A stretch of DNA of 64,000 nucleotides from Kryptolebias marmoratus (Eukaryota > Chordata > Actinopteri > Cyprinodontiformes > Rivulidae). Below are positions 44,588 to 53,729 of the stretch, one piece after another (positions within the stretch are counted from its first letter, which is position 1; each line of letters opens with the position of its first letter). The notes beneath the pieces were generated by a model, which worked only from the letters and a program-made list of their open reading frames with translations, was not told where the DNA came from and made no database searches. Position numbers and translations under genes: made by a program. Location of the stretch: positions 17,487,697 through 17,551,696 of the forward strand of contig NC_051451.1 of NCBI RefSeq assembly GCF_001649575.2, given 5' to 3'.

Positions 44588-45739
44588 TAATCTTCCTTTA
44601 CATACTGTATTTTAACAAATATTCTGTAGAAATGAGTGAATTTGTTAGTTAGTAAAATAGTTACCCTGTAAACTAAAGTGAATGCATTTGTTTTATGTCA
44701 CTGCTTACCTCTGTAGTCTGCACAACACTTCCCCCAGTATTCACAACTTGCAGAGCAGGAGCAGTTTCCAACCTGGTAGCCACAGTTGTTCTCACACAAA
44801 CCTTCAGCTTCAGAGACAGTAGACAATAATTCCTGTTAAAATAGGCACACCTGACACTTTGGAAAATGCTTATAACCACAATAACCTACCCACAACACTG
44901 TAGGTGGCATAGAATCCTGGGTAATTGACAGAAGAATCACTTCTGAAGCGCACAGTTAAATATTGTTGAGTAGAGTAGAAGGTGGTTCTGTTTGAGTAAC
45001 AAAACTTTCCCAGTAACCTGCTTCCAGTGTAGGAGCCATCATAGACGTAGATGTCATCATAGCTACACTCAGTGCTGGGGGAAGAAAGCAGATTAGCTTA
45101 AAAAACACAACAAAAGTAACCGCATTCTGCATATAAAGAGTATTTTACTTACTTTACATTAAAGAACTTCAACTCAACAATTTGACGGTTTGGTCTAATG
45201 TACCATATACAGTCTGCATTGTTTGGGTAGTGGTTTGGATAGTTGGGGCTGGAAAATGTGCCACTGCTACCATAGAAGTATCCACCACAGCTTACAACTG
45301 GAGAAAAAGAAGAAAAATACGAGCAGCAATATGTCAAACCATTCAAATAAAGAATAAGGTAAGAAGCATAGACAAAAATTCCCCCCTATGGGATATTTCA
45401 GATGCTTTAGTGGTTCAAATTTGTACCTCCACTGGATGTTTCAGTTTCCATTTCTGAAGTTGTTTGACCTGGTTGAATTTAGAAAAACATCTAAAGTTAG
45501 TGCATGAGTTACAGTGAGCTTAACAATCCCAGAATTACATAGAAAATCTTTGAAACTTTTTAATAGTTCATTGCTCAAGCAAATTTTGCAGAACTGCTGC
45601 TAAAACACCGAAGAAAGAAAATGGCTTAAAAAAAAAACAGGAAACCAAGGGTAAGAAAAGAAACAACAAAAACACAGTGAGCAATACCTCGTACTCCATG
45701 TGTGATGAACACGCTGCAAAGAAACAAGAATGCCAACAT
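36182..45739 (-). CDS. Secreted CUB / somatomedin-B-like x6 / CUB / ZP protein (DMBT1/CUZD1-position gene)
   Basis: Minus-strand exons in order: 45739-45688, 45468-45427, 45297-45153, 45074-44890, 44807-44709, 42872-42825, 42735-42637, 42483-42448, 42369-42271, 42094-42059, 41973-41875, 41728-41693, 41601-41503, 41352-41317, 41222-41124, 40208-40182, 40108-39964, 39773-39568, 37476-37301, 37159-36929, 36848-36688, 36598-36354, 36231-36182. All phases agree; 816 residues. Domains: signal peptide ([18 protein letters not shown]), short Thr/Ser linker, CUB1 about 32-141, six cysteine modules about 142-412 each matching the somatomedin-B pattern C-x-C-x3-C-x5-CC-x-D-Y-x3-C, CUB2 about 413-529, ZP domain about 530-800, and a charged tail. 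No transmembrane segment follows the ZP domain, so the protein is probably secreted and polymerises. The basic CRRGCSRR run suggests processing. In mammals the neighbour here is DMBT1 (SRCR, CUB, ZP) or CUZD1. The function of this protein is inferred, perhaps mucosal or secretory defence. Least sure: the 44807 acceptor and the GC donor at 37301. Confidence 0.85.
37733..37938. other. Assembly gap (206 N)
   Basis: N run inside the TIR-bounded element, between its left end and the gypsy fragment; contig order across it is not proven by the sequence. Confidence 0.99.
37939..39363 (+). pseudogene. Truncated Ty3/gypsy retrotransposon gag-pol fragment
   Basis: Plus-strand coding remnants in order: the end of gag with a CCHC zinc knuckle ([14 protein letters not shown], about 38342-38383) and a stop at 38406-38408; an aspartic protease in an overlapping frame with its active site DSGA (about 38525); and the beginning of reverse transcriptase, including KLDLRNAYH. 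It is defective: the 5' part, the rest of reverse transcriptase, RNase H, integrase and both LTRs are missing. A frame break near 39060-39090 separates the protease frame from the reverse transcriptase frame. The gag stop with overlapping pol frame is normal for some gypsy families. It is antisense to the host gene. Confidence 0.9.
40285..40321 (-). pseudogene. Relic of a seventh somatomedin-B exon
   Basis: On the plus strand, cttacagtggtagtcatgg and the bases after it match the donor end of the five tandem SMB exons (cttacagtagtagtcatga). Read on the minus strand it still encodes the C-C-x-D-Y end of the module followed by a gtaag donor. The match stops after about 37 bases with no acceptor or other cysteines, so it is a dead or truncated copy in the intron between exon 15 and exon 16. 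Confidence 0.7.
41100..42740. repeat. Tandem array of SMB exon pairs with their introns (unit about 375 bp)
   Basis: Five 99-base SMB exons start every 366-396 bases (41124, 41503, 41875, 42271, 42637). Each is paired with a 36-base linker exon carrying the last cysteine. The introns are also similar; for example 'acagaggaaagacaataaagg' style text recurs at about 41362 and 41738. The repeat unit is thus genomic, not only exonic. All exons are phase 1-1, so copies can be gained or lost without breaking the frame. Confidence 0.9.
43290..44230 (+). mobile_element. Degenerate Tc1/mariner-type transposon remnant
   Basis: Lies in the long intron between exons 5 and 6 of the CUB/ZP gene. Plus-strand translation in broken frames shows Tc1 transposase landmarks: a GGG-V-M-IW-CF type block near 43785-43820, then an S-PDVN block near 44040-44055, followed by text resembling the transposase C-terminus. 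Multiple stops and frameshifts make it inactive. Ends were not found, so the borders are approximate. Confidence 0.7.
44503..44584. repeat. Compound (AT)n(AG)n microsatellite
   Basis: About 36 bases of AT followed by about 45 of AG repeat, in the same intron as the Tc1 remnant. Confidence 0.96.
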
Positions 45740-45781
45740 GGTGAGTCCGTTCAGGTTGCTTCTAGTCCTGAACGTTGCAGC

Positions 45782-45788
45782 TTATATA
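45782..45788 (-). promoter_or_regulatory. TATA box of the CUB/SMB/ZP gene
   Basis: The minus strand reads TATATAA within ctatataagctgc, about 43 bases before the ATG at 45739. This leaves room for a 5' leader of roughly 15-20 bases. A TATA-driven promoter suits a tissue-restricted secretory gene. Confidence 0.6.
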
Positions 45789-46435
45789 GTCAACAGTCGA
45801 CTTCTTATAACACCCATAAACATCCTGATGTCACCAGTTGTTAGGGTGAAATATTATTTTATAATTTATGTGCATGAGAAGCACACAGATGGTTAAATAT
45901 AATAAACTGTGATTATTCACCTCAAGCTTCAGGGTGTGTTTTAAGGTATTTACCTAAGTTGAAGTTCATGAGGGTTTTTTGGAACTTACAAAAGAGCGGA
46001 TAAAAATTAGTTGTAAAAAGAATTATGTAGTGCATCACTGACGTCTTGTAAAAGTAAAAAAAGAGTAAAAGTGAAGATTTGGTTTTTGCCATATGACACA
46101 CTCCCTACTTCTCCTGAAAAAGGCTTAAATGAGAAACCACAACAAGAAAAAACGTCACATAGAATTTAAATTTCTTTTCAAAAGCAAATCTTGGCCAAAA
46201 ATGCTGTGGCATTCAGCTAGAGAAATAGTCACAAAAAGATTATCTTAACATACACAAATTGTAACCTCTCAACAGATTCTTTACAAAAAGCAACAAAATA
46301 CATATTTTTTATTTGAATGCTTTTGCATATTATTCTGTCTACGGGGCTCAAGTGAAATTTATTTAAATCATTTTTATTTTTGAGTCTTAAAAGCATTCAC
46401 TTGTCAGAGTACAACTGATCATTTGTTCAGCTGAG

Positions 46436-46436
<1 letters not shown>

Positions 46437-46497
<61 letters not shown>
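46437..46497. repeat. (TA)n microsatellite
   Basis: About 61 bases of TA repeat directly before the LINE fragment; a shorter TA run follows the fragment at about 46909. Confidence 0.97.
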
Positions 46498-46500
<3 letters not shown>

Positions 46501-46501
<1 letters not shown>

Positions 46502-46852
46502 ATGGTAATGGCGAACCAACCGGACATTGTGGTGGTGGATAAACAACAGAGGAAAGCAGTTGTGGTGGATGTAGCAATACCGAGTGATTGCAACATCAGG
46601 AAAAAGGAGCACGAGAAACTGGAGAAATACCAGGGCCTCAGAGAGGAACTGGAAAAGGCCTGGAAGGTAAAGACCACAGTGGTGCCTGTGGTCATCGGGG
46701 CCCTNGGGGCAGTCACCCCCAAACTGGAGCAGTGGCTACAACAGATCCCAGGAACAACATCAGACATCTCAGTCCAGAAATGTGCAGTTCTAGGCACAGC
46801 CAAGATACTGCGCAGAACCCTCAAGCTCCCAGGCCTCTGGTAGAGGACCCGA
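46501..46852 (+). mobile_element. 3' coding tail of a non-LTR retrotransposon
   Basis: A frame of about 113 codons containing VVDVAIPSDCNIRKKEHEKL, VTPKLEQWLQQIPGTTSDIS and AVLGTAKILRRTLKLPGLW matches the C-terminal end of a reverse-transcriptase polyprotein seen often in fish and other animals. Only this end remains, as expected for a 5'-truncated LINE. One ambiguous base lies at 46705. The clade (R2-like or other) was not settled. Confidence 0.8.
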
Positions 46853-47167
46853 GCTCAGAGCATGAAACAAAGACCACCCGCGGAGGGTGAGAAGGGAATT
46901 TTTTTTTTTATATATATATAATTTATATTTCATTAAAAAATTTTCCCCCTTTTATATGGTATTTTTTGCCTTTCTTTATTTAATCAAACGAAAAGTTTTT
47001 TTCCAATAAAAAAAATCACATTTGAGAGCAAAAACTTTTACAAACTGCAATTATGTTATTTAAATGTATCTAAAAGAGTTAGGTTTTCAAATTTCAGTCC
47101 AAAAATTTGCTTTTAAAATTGAATTGAATTTCAATGTAAAAAGTTTCCTTATTGACTCTTCTTTTAC

Positions 47168-47233
47168 CAGACATCCTTACTGTAATATAAACTGCTGGTA
47201 TACCAGCAGTTTATATTACAGTAAGGATGTCTG
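47168..47233. repeat. Perfect 66-bp palindrome without spacer
   Basis: The 33 bases at 47168-47200 are exactly the reverse complement of 47201-47233, with centre ctggtataccag. Allowing one unpaired C at 47167, pairing extends to about 47162 and 47238. No coding sequence or known terminal repeat accompanies it. Confidence 0.95.
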
Positions 47234-48997
47234 TAAAATAATCAACCAGAACTGTAAAACACCAGACCTGATGACGTTTATCTTGCTTGTGAGAAAATCT
47301 CCTGTTCCCTCCTTTGTTGAAACAGATGGGCTGTTTCCACAATAAAATCACAAATGTTGTATTAAATATAATATTACCTTTCAAAACTGCTGGATGAAGA
47401 AGGCAAACATACGATAGGGGTTAGTTTTCTTTACAAAACATTTTTGTGCAGCTGATACAATAAGAGGACCAATCAGAACAAAACTTACTGTAAGAGAAAA
47501 CATCAGTTATCATCAGTGCGGGGATTAAAAACTGTGATTAAAAACTGTTAGTTCTTAATTTATTTTATTTGCTAAAACAAAGTGACTCTGATACCTGAAA
47601 GTCCTCTTATCGACTGCTTCTTTCATGGAAAAAAGAACAACAAAATAAAACAAATGGACGGTTCTACATGAATACAGACTGTCATTTAAATCAGTTTACA
47701 CATGTCACACCTGAAACAATATTATCTTTTTCTAGACTGCTCTCTGGTGCGTTTGCAAGGTTGTGTGACTTTAGCAGAAGCATGGCACGAACAGATCTTC
47801 TCTACAGGCACAACTCGGTGGAAACACCTGTCACCTCATGCAGCCTTGTATCTGAGGGGCATCACTTCATAACAATCAGAGCACGCTGTCACTCTTGATA
47901 AAGTTTTTTAGATTAATAGTGTTGTCCGAGAAATCCTAAACGTGTGTTTCTTAACTAATAAGTTATGGTATTTCAAGAAAATGTAAATTTACAGTCTTGA
48001 GTCCTCCCTCTTTTTGTCAGCAGTTTTATTATCATGTTGAAATGTTCTAGCCAAGTCATCTGTGTGTTTCCATATGACCTCCAATTTTAAGGTCCATTAA
48101 CATGTGATAAAATACTGCCATGAACATTTTTGCACCATTGGAAACTACCTAATGCAGCACTAATTTCTTATTTGATTTAGAGTGTCTAAGTGTTTTATAT
48201 TCTCAGCTCTCCATTTGTTCTTTTTTTTATTTACATTGGATTGCAGAGACCTTGTTGACTGAACAAGAAGTATCCAAATAAAGTGGAAAAAAACTTGTCT
48301 CTTGTTCTATAATTAGTGTTTGTATTTTGCAAAATGCATTTTAGGAAACTTTGTGTTCCCCGGTCCAGTCAAGTCACCCCCCACCCCCTTGCTTGGGTTG
48401 CAGCCGATGATGTTTCACAAGTTCCATAGAATAAGTATGAGTAACACAGAAAGGAGCACAAAGACATGTTTATTTCAGAAACAATTAGTTTAAGAGGACT
48501 TAAAACAGCAGAAACAGGAAATGACATCAACTCATTGTATCATGTTGTGCAGTCACAACAAATATCCTACTTTTTAAGAAAAAAAAAACTTATAAATGGT
48601 CATTTTTTTGTGAAATATGTTTTGTTTGCTCTGGTCATGGTTTTAGGAAACGTCAATGAGTTTGCACTTCAAAGTCACTATAGTTTGACGTAGGCTTGTT
48701 TGTATTTGCTTGATGCCCACGTTGAGGAAAATTACAAAGTACGTGCAAAACTCACCCGGAACACCACATCACCCCTTTCTTTAGGAATAAACATCCCTAC
48801 GTTTCAGTGAGACAAAATTAAAAGTTGGAAAACACACACAAGCCTCTGCTTCCCACTTTACTTTTTGCTCAATTTCACCCAATATTTAAGCCCCTCTTCT
48901 TCCTGTCTTTCATTATCTGATGATCTAAAGCAGAAGTTCATCAGTACAAGGCAGACTGTGAGTCATGACAGCAGAGCCCCTGACTCAATAATCCTTT

Positions 48998-49041
48998 GGT
49001 TAATCTGTAACGAGAGTACAAACTGCTGCTGGATTTAAATA
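48998..49041 (+). promoter_or_regulatory. agt: agt promoter: HNF1-like site and TATA-like box
   Basis: GGTTAATCTGTAAC at 48998-49011 is close to the palindromic HNF1 consensus. ATTTAAATA at 49033-49041 is a TATA-like element. Both sit before a non-coding first exon (about 49065-49102) whose end acatacaag is followed by gtaagag. An HNF1 site would suit the liver expression of angiotensinogen. The site itself is a motif match only. Confidence 0.45.
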
Positions 49042-49102
49042 GGAGGACAGAGAAGTCAAAACCTCACTCTGAAAACTTGCTCAGCAGCTACAGACATACA
49101 AG

Positions 49103-50117
49103 GTAAGAGCAAATTTGACTCTGTCTCACATGTAGATTATTATTTTGAGTCCTTTCATGAGCAGGATAAATGTAGCAGGGCTCTTAAAAACAAAAATAAG
49201 TTTTACCATCTAAAATGTTATTTACAGTATTTAAGTTTATATTGTAGGTTATGTCGATCATAAAATGCTCAGGTTTTTGCCTAAATATTTTTGGTTATTT
49301 TCATGTAAAAATGTTAAAAGAAACTTTTATTTACTTAAATCTTCGCTGTTACAAGTCAGCCTTTTTTTAAATTTACCTCCCAGTATCCTCACACATGTGA
49401 TTATATGAACATTCATTGATCAGGGACTGAGAACATGTCCTGTGGTACGTGTCTAAACAGAAACATGGTGTTTGTTCACCTCCTGCAGCAGTCCATCGGT
49501 CCATGTTCAAGTCAAAGGATAAAGTCCTATTTTTGCCTGAGAGCTCAATAGATATCAGTCGTTCAAAATTATAGAGACAAATGGTCAACTGAAGGAAAAC
49601 TACATCTCAGATCCCAATAAACCTGTCAGTAATTGCTCATTTGAACATTTACGACTCTAAATAGAAATTTATATGCAAGTAAATTTTCTGATTCGGCTCA
49701 TATTTCTTTATTGATCTAATACACGTGGTCATTAGTAGATTTGATTATGGAAATGTGTTCTGTCTCCAGTCTTGAAGGCAGCTTTAAATAAAATATTGAT
49801 GAAACAGCCTTCTGATTTTAGTACACAATCTCAGAGACACAGAGATGTATGTCTGTTATATATATTGCAAAGGGTAGGATGTGTTGTCATTCAGTGGGAG
49901 AAAACACACAAAAAGCAATCAATCAGTCACTGACATCCAGCTCTGCGGTCAGAGTTCCTGTCAGAGACACAAAACCAGATTCAGCCAGATTTGGGATGAA
50001 AGCTTCTCTTCTGTTTCTCCACCATTCAGAGATCACTAGATAACGTGCAGAGGTTAACAGGCGATTACACTCAAAGTAATTTGTCTAAAAATTAAATTAC
50101 ATGTGTTTTACCCACAG
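49103..50117 (+). other. agt: agt intron 1 (5'UTR intron)
   Basis: Inferred from the donor at 49103 and the acceptor cccacag ending at 50117. It holds no other gene. A non-coding first exon followed by a long first intron is the usual agt structure. Confidence 0.6.
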
Positions 50118-50152
50118 AGACGAAATCATCTTGACTACAAATCAAAGGCAAA

Positions 50153-52156
50153 ATGCAGAAGCTACAGTTTCCTCTTCTAATGGTCCTGCTCTGCTGGTGC
50201 TTCTCTGGAAGCCAAGCCAACCGTGTCTACGTTCACCCCTTCAATCTTTTTGCTGCCGAGAATGTCAGCTGTGAGCCTCTGCAGAACCCATCTATCAAGC
50301 CTCTGGAGACCGTCCCTGTGGCCCTCCTGGATGTTGAGGTCTTGACACCAGACAACAGGGATCCGGCGGAACTCGACCCACAGAGGCAGAACATCTCAGA
50401 GAGGACAAACGTCCTGTCTAAGCTGTCGAACACTTTGGGCGAGAGGATGTATCAGGCTCTCGGCAGAAAACACAACAGCACCAACACCCTACTCTCTCCT
50501 GTCAGCACTTTTGGGTCACTTGTCAACTTCTACTTGGGAGCCTCTAAGAAAACAGCCAAGTCTTTCCAGGTGCTTAATTTGTTCGTTGTGAAACATAACA
50601 TGTTGACCCTTAAATATTATTTTTATTTTAATGTTCATCTGATTATAAATTCTCTTCTTTTCTCCCAGGATCTTCTTGGCCTGAGCAGGGGCACTGATGG
50701 AGAAGACTGTGTATATTTAGTGGACGGACACAAGGTTCTCAGTACCCTACAGGCCATTAACTCTATAGTGGACGATGGACCTAAAGACACAATCACCACC
50801 CAGGTGTGGGCCTTCACTCATAAGGATGCTCAGCTCTCTGGAGACTTCATCCAAGGCACACAGGACTTCTCAGACATGTCGTTCATCCGAGGCGTGGACT
50901 TTTCAAAGCCCCAGGAGGCAGAAGAGCTGGTGAACAGCTTTGTGGAGAAGACCTCAGATGGGACGATGAAGAACGTCTTTAAAGATCTCAGCCCAAACAG
51001 CAACTTCCTGTTCATTTCATCCTTCAGCTTCAAAGGTCTGTACCTGTTGGATTTACTTTACAACATAATCTGTTCCTAAAATAACCAAATGTACCTGACT
51101 TTGTTCTTTTGTTGTTTAGGCAATTGGACAAAGGCTTTCCAACCGGAGAAGACCTCCCTGGAGGAGTTTCACGTGAATGAAACAGCAACAGTGATGACTT
51201 CAATGATGACCCGCACAGGCCACTACCACTACATGAATGATAAGGTAAACCATACCCAACTATTCTGCAGATTGATGCTGACTGCCTTAATGACGCAATA
51301 AAACAAAGATGAGCAGAAGAATTTGATTCATCGGTCATATGTTTTTTTTGTTTTGAAGATGAACAAGTGCACAGTTGTGAAGCTCTCACTGAATAAACAG
51401 TCCTACATATTGCTGGTTCTGCCTCATGAAGGGGTCAGGCTCAGTGACATAGAGTCAAAGAGGTTCACAAACCTCATGGAAAGATGGCACCCGAACCTCC
51501 AGGAAGGGTAAATATTTTTTTTTTTTACTTTCCTTACATTTTGACAAACCAGAGGTCTAAGAAATCTTGTCAACCTAAACCCAGAATCGTTGCCTTCTTA
51601 TAACATTTTCTTGGTTTAGGTTTACTAAATGATAGTCAGTCATAAAATAATTGTACACAAGTTTGTGCACTTCTGGAGGAAAAACAGAAGTACAACCCAG
51701 TTTTGGTTTTAAAAGTTTCTGTTTCCTGTCCCAGTCTGTTGGAGCTGTCCCTTCCTAAGTTCTCTGTGTCTTCTGTGAACAACCTGGATGACCTGCTGAC
51801 CAACGTGAACCCGCTGCTCGAGACCACCCTGCTGGGAGCTGAGGCTGAGTTTAGCCAGCTCGGCGACATCAAACCCTTCACCATAGATAAGGTTAGCCAG
51901 CTGAGTAGTCCACTCGTCATTATAAAACAGCCCCCATGATGTATAGGAGTTGTTAACACTTCACTCTGCCTCCATTCAGGCCATCAACACCGTGCAGTTT
52001 GAGATGTCAGAAGGGGAAGCAGAAGCTCAGGTCAAGGAACAGAAAGCAGGCATCCCTCTGAAAACATCCTTCAACAAGCCGTTCTTCTTCTCTGTCATAG
52101 AAGAACATTATGATTCCGTCCTCCTGATGGGAAAGGTCACCGACCCCACAGTCTAA
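50153..52156 (+). CDS. agt: Angiotensinogen, serpin-family hormone precursor
   Basis: Six coding exons: 50153-50569, 50669-51035, 51120-51244, 51359-51507, 51735-51891 and 51980-52156, giving 463 residues with all phases consistent. A signal peptide of about 22 residues ends in GSQA and is followed directly by NRVYVHPFNL-F. This is angiotensin I with Asn1, Val5 and Asn9, the form known from several teleosts; renin would cut between Leu and Phe. The rest is a serpin fold: SSFSFKGNWTKAFQP, the PHEG turn, and the C-terminal KPFFFSVIEEHYDSVLLMGKV strand. The reactive loop (EGEAEAQVKEQKAGIP) lacks an obvious inhibitory hinge, as expected for a non-inhibitory serpin. The product is secreted, mainly by liver, and feeds the renin-angiotensin system. 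It is convergent with cog2, the human arrangement as well. The frame continues open past the second exon donor, so the real end is the gtctgt donor at 51036. Confidence 0.97.
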
Positions 52157-52170
52157 TGGCTTATTCTTCA

Positions 52171-52176
52171 AATAAA
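52171..52176 (+). terminator. agt: Candidate agt polyadenylation signal
   Basis: AATAAA 15 bases after the agt stop codon; a second lies near 52583. Either could be used. Confidence 0.5.
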
Positions 52177-53729
52177 CAAAAACCATGGACACAAAAGATG
52201 ACCAACATACCAGGTCATACATTTGACTGTTTTTTTATTTTTTATCATAAATAATGAATTGATGACATAACTGAAAGATGAAGCACGAGGTAATAAAAGA
52301 AGGATCTCACAATGTTTAACAGTATTAATTTTTTTTCTAGCCTTGTTCATCTTACAGCAAAGTCATGAGTCAGTGGGAGTCTTGTTGCAGTATTTATAAA
52401 AAAGATTTTACTACATGCTGACTGTTTTCCAGGCATTTAGTTAAAATACTTATTAGCTTATTTACTGTGTTTTCAGCAGAGTAGGTACAATAACCACAGT
52501 TGTTTTATTTTAAATGACTGACTTCTTTTGTATCTTGTCATTAAGAGTCTATTTTTGTTTTTTGTAATTTGTGACAGCAACAAATAAAACATTTCTTAAA
52601 TTAGTCCACATGTAGCAGTGTTTCATTACCATTTAAATGTTTCAAATCAATCATCTAAATAGATCAATGGAAAAAAATAGATGAAAGAAAAATGCTGCCT
52701 TTTTGACTAATTTTAAATATTTCTAAAAGTGATAAGATTCTAAGTGGGAATTTCATTTAATGAAATAAAATTTAAAAAAAAACCTCTAAGGATACTTCAT
52801 GCGTTTTTGGTTCTAACATCTTACCTCACACATTGTATATTTTGTCAAACATTTTCTTCAAAATATCCATGTCCTATCCTCACCTTCATTGTTAGTCATT
52901 TTAATCTCTCCTGAATGTATTTATTCCTGCTTTCATCTAAATTGTGAAAATTTGTAAACATATGGTTATGGTATGATCAAAATATGCTTAAAAATATAAA
53001 TGAAAATTAAAGTTAAACAACAAAATAATGTGGTAATAAAAACTTCCACATCACTGAATGGGAGCAGGTGAAACCTAAAACCTGAAACCCCTTCAAACCT
53101 AAAGTATGAACGTTAAAATGTGTCTTTAGATAACTGTTTTTTTTGTTAGAATAAATTTGTTTAAACTCATCTTTTAGACTGAGCTTTCTCGTTAAATGCT
53201 GCGCAAACAACAAATAAATAACTACTACGTGTTGACCTTTGAACAAACACACTCATTCCTATGTACCGTATCTAAAGCCAGTGTTTTCCCCAAGTACATT
53301 GTGTTTAATTTTTTTCCCACAACTTTGATTTGAACATTTTACATATCATCATTTTTCTGAGATTAAACAAAAATTAGACAAATGGCAGATTTTTCCTCTT
53401 TTACAGATAAAATCTGAGCCTCTTGTTACAGAACATTCTGACTCGATCAGTACAATATTATGCACAGAATAGTTCATATAACTACACAGTAGTATATGAT
53501 GCCACAGTAAGATACAACTCATTGCATTCATAACGCCCAATTAAAAATATGTGCACCGTGGCCTCTGAGGTTTGCGAGATGAATCCAGGTCTCGGATCGT
53601 TTCCTTCTTCAGTCTCATCGCTCCCACGCACCACAACCTCTGCCCCCGGTTAGTGTCCTTTACAAGTCTCCAGAAAATGTAGAGGCATACATCACATTTA
53701 GGAGTTACAGTCACTTTAGAGTCAGTCTG
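52177..53729. other. Convergent 3' spacer of agt and cog2
   Basis: AT-rich sequence with no coding content. The part adjoining 53730 is the cog2 3'UTR; the less AT-rich stretch at about 53550-53730 probably belongs to it. Confidence 0.5.

Larger units (their letters stand above)
45800..48990. other. Spacer between the CUB/ZP gene and agt (synteny junction)
   Basis: No gene is supported. It contains a TA microsatellite, a non-LTR retrotransposon tail and a long perfect palindrome; the rest is AT-rich. The genes on one side are neighbours on human 10q26 and on the other side on human 1q42, so an ancestral rearrangement point lies in or near this spacer. Confidence 0.5.
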
